Of a stretch of DNA of 64,000 bases, positions 48,628 through 59,440 are shown in pieces. The notes under the pieces are model-generated. The model saw nothing but the letters and a program-made list of their open reading frames with translations. It searched no databases and was not told where the DNA came from. The DNA lies in assembly GCA_016800925.1 (NCBI GenBank), contig JABCPU010000024.1:302365-366364 (forward strand), read 5' to 3'. A program made the position numbers and the translations under genes. This DNA is from Suillus spraguei. Its lineage: Eukaryota > Basidiomycota > Agaricomycetes > Boletales > Suillaceae. Position 1 is the first letter of the stretch. Every line of letters begins with the position of its first letter.

Positions 48628-50051
48628 ATGGTAAGAAGTGCGTTCAGATCGTTCTGCACACAGTTTGAATGAGCATAGAACAGCATAACGTCAAACGTAA
48701 CATACAGACTCCTCAGGCTCTTGCTGAAAAGAAACAGCGAGAAAAGTCCAAGATCGACGAGTTCCTCGCTTTAACGGATGATGTGCTATCTCGAGTACGG
48801 ATCACTCTCACTTGTGTACAATCATTTCTCTGATTGAAATTTATGTAGAAGAAGAAAGAGGAGTGGAGCGATGATGCCTTTGAATTAACGCAGCGTTTGC
48901 TCCAGATCAACCCTGAATTCTACACCGTGTGGAATTATCGTCGAAACATCCTACTCAATGGTATATTTCCTCATAGGTGTGCATGTACGGACGTGACGCG
49001 AAATTTCCTCAAAATTGAAGCTCTCGCAGTACTCCCGAGCAAATCAATAACATTCTCTCTAACGAGCTTTCCCTGACTACTACGTCTTTGAAAGCAAACC
49101 CGAAAGTCTACTGGATATGGAATCACCGTTGCTGGTGTCTCGAGAATGTCCCAGATGGGCCAGAACGCAATGGGGTACCGTCCATGGAGTGGAGACAGGC
49201 AAATTGGGATAAGGAACTCTTTGTAGCGGAGAGGATGCTTGACGCAGATGCAAGGAATTGTCAGTCATTTCACCGCTGCATGCACAGATGTTTGATACTC
49301 ACCCCCTCTCTAGTCCATGCTTGGAATTATCGCAGATACGTCCTTGCGAACATGCCCACAAGAAGACCCGAGGCGTCAGAGTTAGCTTACACTTCTCGCA
49401 AAATTGGAGCGAATTTCTCCAATTTTAGTGCATGGCATCAAAGGTCTAAGACCTTGGTCGGACTTTGGGAAAGTGGTCAGCTGGATCCTATCCAATCGAG
49501 AGACGACGGCACGTGCCCTTTTTCAATCAAATTGACTTTCTAGAGCTCTTTTTGTTTTTCTTTGATAGAGTTCGAGCTTGTAAGCAACGCATTATACACC
49601 GACCCAGACGATCAAAGCGCGTGGATATACCATAGATGGCTCATTGGTTCAGGTTTGACAGACTGTTTCATATGCAATTCAACATGGATTAACTTGGTGC
49701 ATTGGGCAGGGGAAAACAAATCACGATTGGAACGTGAGATACAACTCATCTTCGAGTTGCTCCAAGAGCAACCTGACAGTAAATGCAAGCAGTCATGTTT
49801 GTTAATCTCACAAATACTTAATTCTTTTATAGGGTGTATGGAGTCATTGGTCCACTATAAGCGACTTCTGCTCCAAAATCACTCACCAGATTCCCAAACC
49901 CTGAAACAGGAGTGCGTAGAGTTACTTTCTCAGTTGATGGACTTGGACGCTGTTCGATACTCTAGATATCAGGATTTAAGTAAGTTCTCTGTACTCATAT
50001 GTAACGGTAACGAGGTACTTATTGTTTCCAGAAAGGGACCTCGATCAGTAG
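48628..50051 (+). CDS. BET4: Rab geranylgeranyltransferase alpha subunit (Bet4)
   Basis: Alpha subunit of GGTase-II, which prenylates Rab GTPases with a beta subunit and REP. The start codon at 48628 is the only coding codon in exon 1, because an intron follows it directly; exon 2 gives TPQALAEKKQREKSKIDEFL. The PFTA repeats show the family pattern: PEFYTVWNYRRNIL, PKVYWIWNHRCWCLEN, HAWNYRRYVLANMP, FSAWHQRSKTLVG and SAWIYHRWLIGSG. Then LFELLQEQPDSK and VHYKRLLLQNHSP. The last intron leads to LKRDLDQ and the stop at 50051. Nine or so exons, all in frame. An upstream coding exon cannot be excluded. Confidence 0.92.
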
Positions 50052-53000
50052 TTGATTTTCTGGTCAACTTGTTCGTTGTTTGCACTGATCGATTACGTTC
50101 TATTTTAATCTCTACCTCTGATCAGTCGGTTCAATAAGTCGTGACCGCTAGGCCTAAGGGTTTCCACATGTATGTCCTGTACGTGAAACACCATCAAGGG
50201 ACATGCTCTTGCGGATTGCAATGGTATAGATGGCAATATATGGCAACACCATAGTTTTCATTATTAACAATTTGGATACCTGCATTATTAACAAGCCCGG
50301 GCCTGTCTGGTCACATAATTGATTTGATTGGTTGTTTACGCCCAGGACTATACCTTCAGTGTCAGGCTGTTACATTCCAATAACCTTTGAGCAAAATTCA
50401 CTTCTTATAGTATTCCCGATAGGTACTCCAGTGGCCTTATCCTCACTGGTTACGTTTTTCGGGAAGTAGGCAGACCAGTCTGTCTCATGCACAGAACTAG
50501 CACAGTACAAAAAGGTCAGACTCGACTGGGCTTCGATCGCCGTCTTCTCATAACATTCTCTAGTATTTTCGCAATGTGGTGCAGACTTGACTCCATCTTT
50601 GGTCGGCCACACACAATTGACGCTCACTCCTTTCCTGTGCATGCATGACGTGTCTGACATGAACATAGATGAAGGCCCAGTGAAGCCGTCGGAGACACAG
50701 CCGTCCGCATGATATGCTCATCCTGGCATGGAAAGCGATCATTTCTCCTTGGGCAATCGTTGTGGCATGCGTTGAATGGGCTGCGTTTCTCATGATCATT
50801 TCCAACAGGTTTGATGGGAGCGTGTCCTACAGCCCTGCGCTCGCCTCTAAATTGTATTCGTTCTTCCCAGCGATCAATATTCAAGGCTCTCGGCGTATGC
50901 AGGATTCCTCTTTCCGACAGTGTCGATGTTCAGTGGTGGCTTCTGTCCGTGTAAACCTGGCGGTTGTCTAGGGGTAAATTATAATTGGGCTGGATTGTTC
51001 AGAATTATTGTGAATGTCATTCCAGATTAAAGACAACGGAGAAGTGCCACCAGAAGAAAGGGACTTAGAATGTGAAGCCAGTTTTCATCAATCCGCTCAG
51101 TCTTGTACTTTTCATCCCAAAGCCTGCGCTACGTGAGTCATCTGACGATCTACATTTTCACCGGTGTAAACAACCTCATCGACAATATAGACTGGATGTC
51201 TGGGCCTTCATTCACTTTTCTTGCTAGCGACAGTGTCCAGATGCTGGATATGGTTGGGATATATTTGTGTACAGTCCATGTTCGTACGTAGTGTCCAAGT
51301 ACAGCCGCTATGCCATCCTCAACTTGTATTTGCACTGTTAATGATCGTGTACTTCTTCACCATTATTGCATTGCTCCGATCGCATATTCCTCAGCCAGCT
51401 GCATACGGACACCCATAGATGCTCGCCAACCTTGTGGACGAATGGTCGCCTGTAATGTAGGACCACATGACATAACGAGGATACTAGAGTCTAATATTGT
51501 CATACTGATAAGGTGCTGTTATGGTCGCAAAGGATGTTACGTTGACGCGTTCATATAGGGCAAGTGAACACTTGCTATCGCGTGTGAAGATGGACTACGT
51601 TTATGCGGCCGCCAGGCTCCAATGCTGTGATTCAAACATTTCGAACCCAAATGATGTAGAGTTCAACGTTCAATGATGACAAATAGGCGTGTTCTGTAGA
51701 ACTTGGTCGAGTCCGCCTTGTGTTGCCACACGGATTTAACTTCACATCGAAGAACTGTCTTTTATAGATTTGACTCATCCTGGCAGACGTTATTCGAGAA
51801 GTATTGACCTAATTGAATTAATTCGCGAAGCCAGTCAAATCCAACCTCGTGGCTCGGCACTCAGCCTCAGCGTCTTATACATTCGAGGCCCCGGGAATAT
51901 GTGACTTGCTGACGACTCTGTCCTTCTTCGTCACTGCTCATTTGGCAAGTGAACGGTAATGGAAAAGGACAGACTGCCCTCGCAAAGCACTGCACATTCT
52001 GCACCCTCGATTTGAAGCTTCCAGGACATTCTTTTCCAGCCTCTATCTCCGGCGTTCATCTCATCTCTTTAGTTAGTCTCTCCTTTCTCTCTGCGAGTTC
52101 TCGGCCACTCACGCCTACTCTGTTCCTTTTATTCCGTACCTTTGAGTGGAATAAAATGTAACTGTGTTCCCCGGTGAGCATGGAGTTGGGGTCGGCTTGC
52201 CTTTATATTGGAGGAGACAAGGAATGATACCATTTGTGACATGCAGATTTTTGGTATTTTATCAACAATATTTGTAGTATGTATATCGATGTGATGAGCC
52301 AAGCCGGCATCTCTTTGACACGACTTATGTAATTGCGGCTGACTAATTTGTATAGATTATGTAAAAGTTGCAATTTGGAAATATATTTCAGACTCAGAAT
52401 ATGCTACCGCAGTGTAACATTGTCACTTGAGGTCATCACGAAGGCCGTCGCACAAAGACGAGGCAAGGGAATAGAAAGGTGGGTCAGCCTCATTATAATT
52501 GTTTCCAAATATTAATATTGGGGGTGGCAGAATTGAATTTTACATAACAGACCTCATGGTCGGAGGCGAACGAAGCTGCAGGGCAGATATTCTTAATTGT
52601 GCAAAAACGCCTCAAATCGGTTGGGCGCTCGGCCCATCTCCCGGAATCTCGTATGTATTTGATCCCGGAAGGTTCGACAACTCTCTACTACCCACAGTGC
52701 CTCTGGATGGGACCAATCTGAGGTGCAAGTCTATTACAGACTCCAGGGGTGAGTCTGGGCCCGAGTCTCGCTTCTCGTAGGAAGGGATTTCAAGTCGATC
52801 TTCAATAGCCAGCAATATGTATGTTTCTTATGGACTCATACATAAAAACAAGCGCTCAAGAAGACGAGGTTTGAGCGCAACCCCTAGGCCTGGTAAACCT
52901 TGATTAGAATTTGATTCATGAAGTATCTAGAAAAAAACACCACTAAGTTCCTCCGCAGTTAGGCCTACTTTCAACATTCCGTTCCCACGACATTAAGTCA

Positions 53001-53117
53001 TCATGGGTTCAACACGAGTTATGTGGGTGTTTTGCACGCAGTGATTCCAGGTGATCCAGTGTCCAGACCGTTCTCGCAACCGAATTTCTAAATTTCGTCC
53101 TAATCGAGTGATCCATT
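50052..53117 (+). other. Gene-poor stretch of about 3 kb
   Basis: Minus-strand frames at 50370-50666 (MFMSDTSCMHRKGVSVNCVW) and 50624-50884 have many Cys and His residues but no recognisable family, and no consistent exon joins. Frames at 51103-51291 and 52499-52780 (+) are equally featureless. I call no gene. Confidence 0.35.
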
Positions 53118-53982
53118 ATGCATGGAAATTATATACAGCCTTATCGAAGCGCCAACCTTCAAAAGCCAGGGCCCGCTTTTGGGTACTCAAAAGTTGGTCT
53201 TCCCCGTCATGACGCCGTCTGTCTCTTCGGAAATTCCCCGAAAACTGTCGAGCTCCCAAGCATCCTCTCTTGAGGTTGGCATTCAAAATCTTGTGCATTA
53301 TTGCAGTCTCCCAGAAGTCTCTCGACCATTGGAATGATACAAAGAACAAAGAATGGAAGGAGCATGTCTCAGTGATGGTCAATCGCTTCCAGAACTCAAA
53401 CATCACCGTATGTTTGATGTGACCCAATCTTTATGACTAGCGCTCAACAACTAGGCTTTAGGCCGGGCTTGTACTCGCAACTACTACTCTATTCCTGTCG
53501 TCTCAGCCTCCCATCGAGCATTTGATGGCTTATAACTCTTCAATCTCATACATCTTTGCTATGGTTTCATTTAGTGCAGCATTGCTCAGCGTGATATCTG
53601 GAGCTGCTGTGCTTGTTATCTATGAAACTAGTACCGCTAACAAAGACATGGAATCTCTCAAAGTGAGTCCGTTTGTCTGGGCTGGCTCATAATCTGACAC
53701 ACGGCACAGCACATGCGACGACACCAAATCATCGCGCTGCTGCTATGGTTAGCAATACCCTCAATCTGCCTGTCAGTCGCCACTTTCTATTTGTTTCTGT
53801 GTAAGTGAGGCACTAGATGTGTTTAGATCCACTTATGAGTATGACGTTTTCTTTTGTACAGCTATCTTCGTCGCCTGCTTTTGGTCTGACAATAGTGTTG
53901 TCAACATCATAACTACCTTGAGTTGTGTGGCCTTCCTTTTAAACGGAGTCCTTACGATTTACGTTTACAACGTTGTGGGCTG
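53118..53982 (+). CDS. Membrane protein with 4 predicted TM segments, Agaricomycete-type, frame shift near the N-terminus
   Basis: Start MHGNYIQPYRSANLQKPGPA. The conserved leader GYSKVGLPRHDAVCLFGNSP is followed after one missing base (53245-53260) by PKHPLLRLAFKILCIIAVSQ and KSLDHWND, then a membrane-proximal EWKEHVSVMVNRFQNSNIT. Three introns follow, with four hydrophobic segments: AGLVLATTTLFLSSQP, ISYIFAMVSFSAALLSVISG, IIALLLWLAIPSICLSVATF and VNIITTLSCVAFLLNGVLTI. Ends VYNVVG at 53982. The architecture matches a multi-copy Agaricomycete family of integral membrane proteins whose function I do not know. The acceptor before AGLVL is the second of two nearby AG sites (ctttag). Confidence 0.6.
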
Positions 53983-54937
53983 ACAGTAAGCTGTTGGCAC
54001 TCTTACTGGAATTGTTTCAATCTTGTAAGTCGGTCGATGATCAGAAAAACATCTCCCGCACAGATTACTAATAGGCATCATGCCAGTATAGGTACTGCAT
54101 GCCTTCGGCTTTGATAATATATCATTTGGGGTTTGGACGCCTCGAGTTGTACATATCAGTCACGCGGCAGACTTGGAGTAGCGGAACTTTCGCCAAGAAC
54201 TTTTCATATCATTGTCTCGTCATGTCCTCATAATGCCTAATACAGGTATATGTCACATGCCTGTGCCTCGGGACTGTTCGCGCAGTAAAGCCTGTGGAGA
54301 ATGGATGTCCGAGCTCCGTAATGCAACGTGAAAGCGCGGTATGTATGTTTATGTAAAGAGAACGAGAAGGGCTGAGCGCTAATCTGCAACGGGCGTAACG
54401 CCATTGACCCCGAATTTAAAGGAAATTGGTGGCTGAATGAGAAAGTTTGCGCAAAGAAAGGGCTTGATGTGAATTGTCAAACTGTATAGTACTTATCGAG
54501 ATGGTGAAGGGGATAAAAGTGACGATCAATCACTTGGTCTTACAATACCGGAACCATGCATTCCTTCTATTACATCGAAACAACATAGTTTATATTCCCT
54601 CTAGTATTTTTATGCTTGTCGGAGTCAAATCGAACTGGACCAGCTTCCGGACTTGGAGTCTATGATCCCAGCCTGTGAAACCCGCCTTTCAAGAAACAAC
54701 GTGCAAGATGGCAGCTTGTGGGATCTGTGGCAGAATATGCAGACGGAAAGAAAGGGACGTTGCGTCTAAAAACAACAATCATCAAAAGAAAAAAATGCAG
54801 CCGAGTGTAAACGTTGTGATCAGGCTGATCCACATGAGTTGATGGTGGCCCATTATGCAGCTACCGCCTCCCCTCGCACCGTTGCCTGAGCTGACGCTTT
54901 AACCCGACCCTCGGTCAAGAGAGGCCCTGATGATGCA
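53983..54937 (+). other. Gene-free stretch
   Basis: No gene seen. The right end abuts the MITE; TTAA at 54938-54941 is its probable target duplication. Confidence 0.45.
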
Positions 54938-54976
54938 TTAATAACCCTACTCAATAACAGTTTATTTCTTCAGTTT
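54938..54976 (+). repeat. Left terminal inverted repeat (39 bp)
   Basis: Reads TTAATAACCCTACTCAATAA and onward to CAGTTT; exact reverse complement of 55564-55602. Confidence 0.95.
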
Positions 54977-55563
54977 TTTTTTTTTTTGAGCGCTCATAAT
55001 GAAATAAACTGGAATAAACTGTCAAGTAAGGTTCAGACGCTGTTCCTGACACGGAGAGTGAAACACGAGCAGCCGCACGACTTGCCGACGCTTTGCCGTA
55101 AAGTGGAGACCAGCAGTATACTCATCATGGCGCGCAATAACTCAGTACATAGACAACATCAGTGCCGACGGTGAAGCAAGAGAGAATCCACAACGAACCG
55201 CTTGGAAAATCTTGCAGTCGTGCTCCTCGCCGAGGCCAAAAACTTTGGGGATCAGCTCATTGCAATAGGCTCATTGGTGGCCTGGGACCGTCGACGATGG
55301 GACAGACGCAGTAGTAGATATGGTAGACGCGGACATGGTCCCATGAAGCAAGCGAGAGCGAGAGCTCCTACTAGTAGTCTATCTTCGTTCCAGTAGTCAC
55401 TCATAGTACTCGATATCAGTAAATCTTTGCGCTTCGGCGGCTCGGCACCCAATCAGACTCAGTCTACTCCGACATCTTTGCCAATGAAATAAACTCGCAA
55501 ATAAACTGCCACTCAATAACTCTGACAATTTATTTCCCATCGCTTACTGCTCAAACAGCAAAT

Positions 55564-55602
55564 AAACTGAAGAAATAAACTGTTATTGAGTAGGGTTATT
55601 AA
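55564..55602 (-). repeat. Right terminal inverted repeat (39 bp)
   Basis: Exact reverse complement of the left repeat; ends GAGTAGGGTTATTAA. Confidence 0.95.
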
Positions 55603-56259
55603 ATGGCTCGGAGGAAAGCGTTGATCGATCGGCACGATCATCTAGAGCCATTGTGGCGGTGCTGGCTGGATGCTTAAGCGCTTATCCCCGAAGCGAGGTA
55701 GGAATTATGTGATTCTGTGACAGTGGCAGTACAGCATCTCTTGTCACCGCACTACACAGTCACGGTGCTCGCATGCTCCAGCAGGCTCAACCCAGTCAAA
55801 ACCCAACATGATGGGAACGGGCGCCAGCGGACGACATCTGAAAAATTCTTCTTGACTAGGCAATTTCCCGAGCTAAACAGAATCCACTCAAGTGCGTCCC
55901 ATATATTACATGATGGGGCAGGGTTTTCCGTGATGATATCGGATTTTCATCGTAATTTACATATCTCACCCGATTCAATCATATTTACTATAGTCAAGCA
56001 CATGGGATGTACTGTGACAACAGCGGACAGGATCTGATTTTCACCGTAGTTTACATATTTCACCCGATTCAAGCATATTTATGAGAGTCAAGCAAATGCA
56101 ATGTATTGTGACGACATCAGACAGGATTGGATGACATGGGATGTTACAGTGCAGTCGCAAATAGCAAACCGCAGGGCGGGGGCACAAAAGCAGGGTGAAA
56201 ACATGCAGGCAGGACAGCAATAGGCAATGAAAAAGACATACAATGCAGGGGAAAACATA
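55603..56259 (+). other. Stretch with a tandem duplication
   Basis: No gene. Contains the tandem repeat at 55941-56127, and lies downstream of the putative transposon accessory gene, so it may be the transposon's left subterminal region. Confidence 0.4.
55941..56127 (+). repeat. Tandem duplication, two units of about 93 bp
   Basis: Two diverged copies in direct orientation (55941-56033 and 56034-56127). Shared blocks: GATTTTCA-CGTA-TTTACATAT, CACCCGATTCAA-CATATTTA, GTCAAGCA and TGTGACRACA. About 80 percent alike by eye. Confidence 0.85.
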
Positions 56260-58362
56260 CTAGTATAGTGCGCCGTTGCAGACGGCACAATCAGAACCCT
56301 TTGTCCACGTCCCTGCGCTGTGCAACCGCTCTGCGTCGGCCTTGTACTCATCTTGCTGTGCGGGCGTGAGTGCCGCCCAATACATGCGGAATTCTTCGGT
56401 TGTTCCACTCGTCTCGTTCACCTGCTTCAGCCAACGCCATGCGCATAAGTTTCTGCATGACAAAGGTTAGTGCGAAACATTAAGAGACAGGCATACTAAT
56501 ACTTACCGAGCGTTCTTCGCGGCACCTGGTCGCATCTTCTTCTTTCCGTCCGCTTTTGCAGCTAACTTGTTGTTAGATGCACTTGGTCCATCGTCGTTTG
56601 TCTTCTTGATTGGGCTAAGTGCTGGGGCAGGGACTGTCTTGGCGATTCCGTTAGGTCCGAAAATATCAGCCCTTTCATAGCATTGGAGTTAGCAAGGACG
56701 AGCATGCAGTATGAGGTACTTACAGTGGATCCTGCAATATAATCTCATTCTCTTTGTCGGCACATTCAAGTTGTATGTTCTGAGATGTTCCTGGTGTGTG
56801 ACAAGTCGGCAAGGTCTTATTTTCAGAAGTAGACACGGTCGGACGTAAAGGCGATCTGGGAAGATATAAGCCTTGTGGAGTGGGCTGCGGTAAGTGGACT
56901 CCAAATGGTGGGGCAGATGCATCGCGTGGGTAGGTTGGCGTGATGCGAGTATTTTCGAGGGCAAGACAATCATCAATGGGCGAAGGAACACAGATGTTGG
57001 CGCTAGTGCCAGGCTCAGAATCTTGATCTGGATGCAGGGGCATAGCATCAGTCGAGAGTAAAGGTCGTGATATAGTACCAGGGTCGACTAGCAGTATTGA
57101 TATTAGCAAGATAATGAAAGAAAGAACAATACATGCCTTTTGGTTCGATGGGAAGCAGGGGAGACAGTGCTGAGTCAACTAGTGGTAATGTGTAAATGTG
57201 AGCATCGGAATTATGAGAAAAAAAAATGCATACATTTAGGTTTCTTCAAACGGTCTTGTCGGACCAGGGTTTTGCTGTCGTCAGACAGGCGCCGCTTGCC
57301 ATTTCCTTTAGCCCGGGCTTCAGTGCATTTCAATTCCAACACCTCAAGTTCATCCAAGTCGTCGATATGCTCTTCCTTGGCTGAGAGCTTCCCTGGTACG
57401 TCCTTCCAGTTTCTGTCAGTCCCAAGATTGTTCTTCCGCCAGGATGAGTAATCAGTGATGCAAAGCAGCTCGAGTTTCCAGCCGCAGTGGTCGAATAGGA
57501 ATAGCGGGAACTGTTTCACCATGATATCGAATACGAGCTTCTTGCCAGTAGCACAGATCCTTGACCAGGTGGGTGGAGCCAATTTCTGAACAACCAATTC
57601 AGCCCAGGCTGCACGCAGAACCTTACGAATTGCTTTGAGTTGCTCGATTGTGACAGGTCTACCATCCTCGAGCTCTAGCCAAGGGGCTTTACCCCGAGTC
57701 CCAGTCCCAGACTCAGCATTCTCGATGTATTTGTCATAATCTGCTCGGACTCCAGAAACAGATTTTTGGGTGAGAGTCTTTCGAAGGACGGGCTTTGTTG
57801 TGTCCTGTTAATGTGTCGTCTGCGAGACTGAAACTCAGTGGGTCAGTGGAATCCGGAAGTCGCAGTACACTGATAAGTTCAGTAAAAGATGCCCTAGAAC
57901 AAATAAGACACGGCTGTGATCTAAGTATCATCATGATAGGTGAACAAGACTGACTTGATAGTGTCGCGTTCGGTAATAGTCTTGCTTAACTCGAGTTGAG
58001 TCTCTGTGAGCTGTGCTTGGTATATAGAGAGCTGTTCTTGAAGGGCATGCACATGCCGTGCTGTAATGAAATTTGGTGTGGCCTGCTGCATATATGCGCC
58101 CTAGAACATAATCTGGGAGCTGACAGTATCAAAAAATTAAGCAACTCACACCAGAGAATCCAGAAGGAGTAGAGCCTGCAAATGTGTGCGGATCATCGAA
58201 TGAATCCGGTGAAGCTTGAGCTAGTGATGAAGATAGGGGCATGGGAGCCTGTGGTCTGAATCTACTCGAAGATTGTTCATTTGCACGAAGAGAAGGAATC
58301 GTGAAATCATGTGAGTATCGAGCAGTGGATCCACAAGAAAAATCCATGTTGCTGGTGGACAT
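56260..58362 (-). CDS. Putative transposon accessory protein: coiled coil and HMG-like C-terminus
   Basis: About eight exons. Start MSTSNMDFSCGSTARYSHDF (a longer in-frame ATG exists at 58440). Exon 1 is Ser/Pro-rich. Exon 2 has a short coiled coil (LQEQLSIYQAQLTETQLELS). A 66-nt intron (gtactg...ttaacag) joins SFTELIS to DTTKPVLRKT. The central part has EQLKAIRKVLRAAWAELVVQ, DHCGWKLELLCITDYSSWRK and a basic/acidic segment (GKRRLSDDSKTLVRQDRLKK). One intron uses a GC donor (G/GCATGT, near 57135). The C-terminus KKMRPGAAKNARN-LCAWRWL and FRMYWAALTPAQQDEYKADA resembles an HMG-box helix. Ends with two Cys (DCAVCNG). I recall such proteins beside Agaricomycete transposons. A DNA-binding helper role is inference. 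Confidence 0.65.
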
Positions 58363-58499
58363 GGTGGTAGCAGAGAGACATTTGTTGGGGATGCAGTGAG
58401 TGTGTTTGACGACTCGGAATTGTTCACGTGAGCAAAACATATCTGGACTTCAATGAAAAATATGCAAAGTACAACATCAGTGTCTACTCCAGTACCACC

Positions 58500-59377
58500 A
58501 TGAGCCTACCTTTATTGCGCTTTTTGCAGATGAATTGTGATATTGACTTTGACAATGTTGTCCTCAGTGATCCAAGCGTAACGGAGAGCAGTAGCAGTCC
58601 CTATTTGACAGCATCTGATAACATGCTTCTCGATCCCGCATACTGGATTCAACATCCTCCTCGATTTCGTTATTTGATACAACAGATTTCTACTCTACTG
58701 CCTGTTTTAGAGTCTGACCCGGGCACACAGAACCACAATTGGGTTGCAGACCTGTAGGCTTTTTTTCTCTATTCCGTTCAATAACTTTGTAACACTGTCT
58801 AATCTTACATCAAAGTTTTGTCGAAGATGTGCAGGCTACCACACCAGTGAAGACCCCAATTGCGGACAGCGCTGGCTCGGTCACAGAGCCTGAATCTGAA
58901 GATATCATTGTGCAGGCTACCACACCAGCGAAGACCCCAATCGCGGACAGCGCTGGCTCGATTACGGAGCCCGAATCTGAAGATGTCACTGTGCAGGCTA
59001 CCACACCAGCGAAGACCCCAATCGCGGACAGCACTGGCTCGATTACGGAGCCCGAATCTGACACAGAGATTGTGCCTCTTCAAGTTACCTCAGGGCCGTG
59101 CGCGGATTCAGGCTCAACAACTGAACCGGAATCTGATGAAAACAGTCCAGCAGCCACATCAACTCCAGGAAGCACCACTATACCACCACGTCTCGAACGG
59201 CTCGATCCACGCTCGTTCTTTGCTACTCCAAGTCCCCCTCCTCCAGATTCAATTTACTGGAAATACGTCACACGTGAAGAAGACTCAAAGTGGTATGACC
59301 GTGCGGGTGTTGATGATAGCTTTTCAGTTGTGCGTCAGCGGAAGCGAGAGCTGCAGGCATTGTTTGATAATGAATGA
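58500..59377 (+). CDS. Repeat protein nested between transposon genes, unknown function
   Basis: Two exons joined by a 60-nt intron (gtaggc...catcaaag, about 58756-58815), giving VADL-FVEDVQATTP. About 272 residues. The first exon (MSLPLLRFLQMNCDIDFDNV) is globular: DPAYWIQHPPRFRYLIQQIS. The second carries three 27-residue repeats of the form VQATTPAKTPIADSAGSITE-PESEDVT (58829-59071, period 81 bp), Pro/Ser/Thr/Glu-rich (PEST-like), then SGSTTEPESDENSP. The C-terminal part is globular: LERLDPRSFFATPSPPPPDS and IYWKYVTREEDSKWYD, ending RKRELQALFDNE. It runs head-to-head with the accessory gene and convergent to the transposase gene. No family recognised. Confidence 0.65.
58829..59071 (+). repeat. 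Three tandem 81-bp coding repeats
   Basis: Units begin at 58829, 58910 and 58991 (each GTGCAGGCTACCACACCAG). They differ by a few substitutions. Units 2 and 3 are nearly identical, so the expansion is recent. Confidence 0.9.
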
Positions 59378-59440
59378 GAAATACTTTATTGAGGGACGTG
59401 AAACTGGACTCTGTAAAATTAACAATAACAAGTCTCTCCA

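Larger units (their letters stand above)
54938..55602. mobile_element. Miniature inverted-repeat transposable element (MITE), about 665 bp
   Basis: The outermost 39 bases at each end (54938-54976 and 55564-55602) are perfect inverted repeats, including a TTAATAACCC/GGGTTATTAA end. The pentamer-like motif AATAAACTG or its complement recurs in the subterminal zones (about 54957, 55005, 55015, 55487, 55499, 55560, 55573). The ends allow a TTAA or TA target duplication. No intact transposase lies inside; a minus-strand frame at 55252-55452 is unrecognised. The superfamily is unclear: TTAA suggests piggyBac-like, TA suggests Tc1/mariner. Confidence 0.85.

Noticed and set aside
50370..50884. Overlapping Cys/His-rich minus-strand frames
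   Set aside because: No family match and no consistent exon chain; left as unassigned.
58805..59083. Minus-strand repeat frames (SDSGSVIEPALSAIGVFAGV and similar)
   Set aside because: Antisense of the 81-bp repeats of the gene at 58500-59377.
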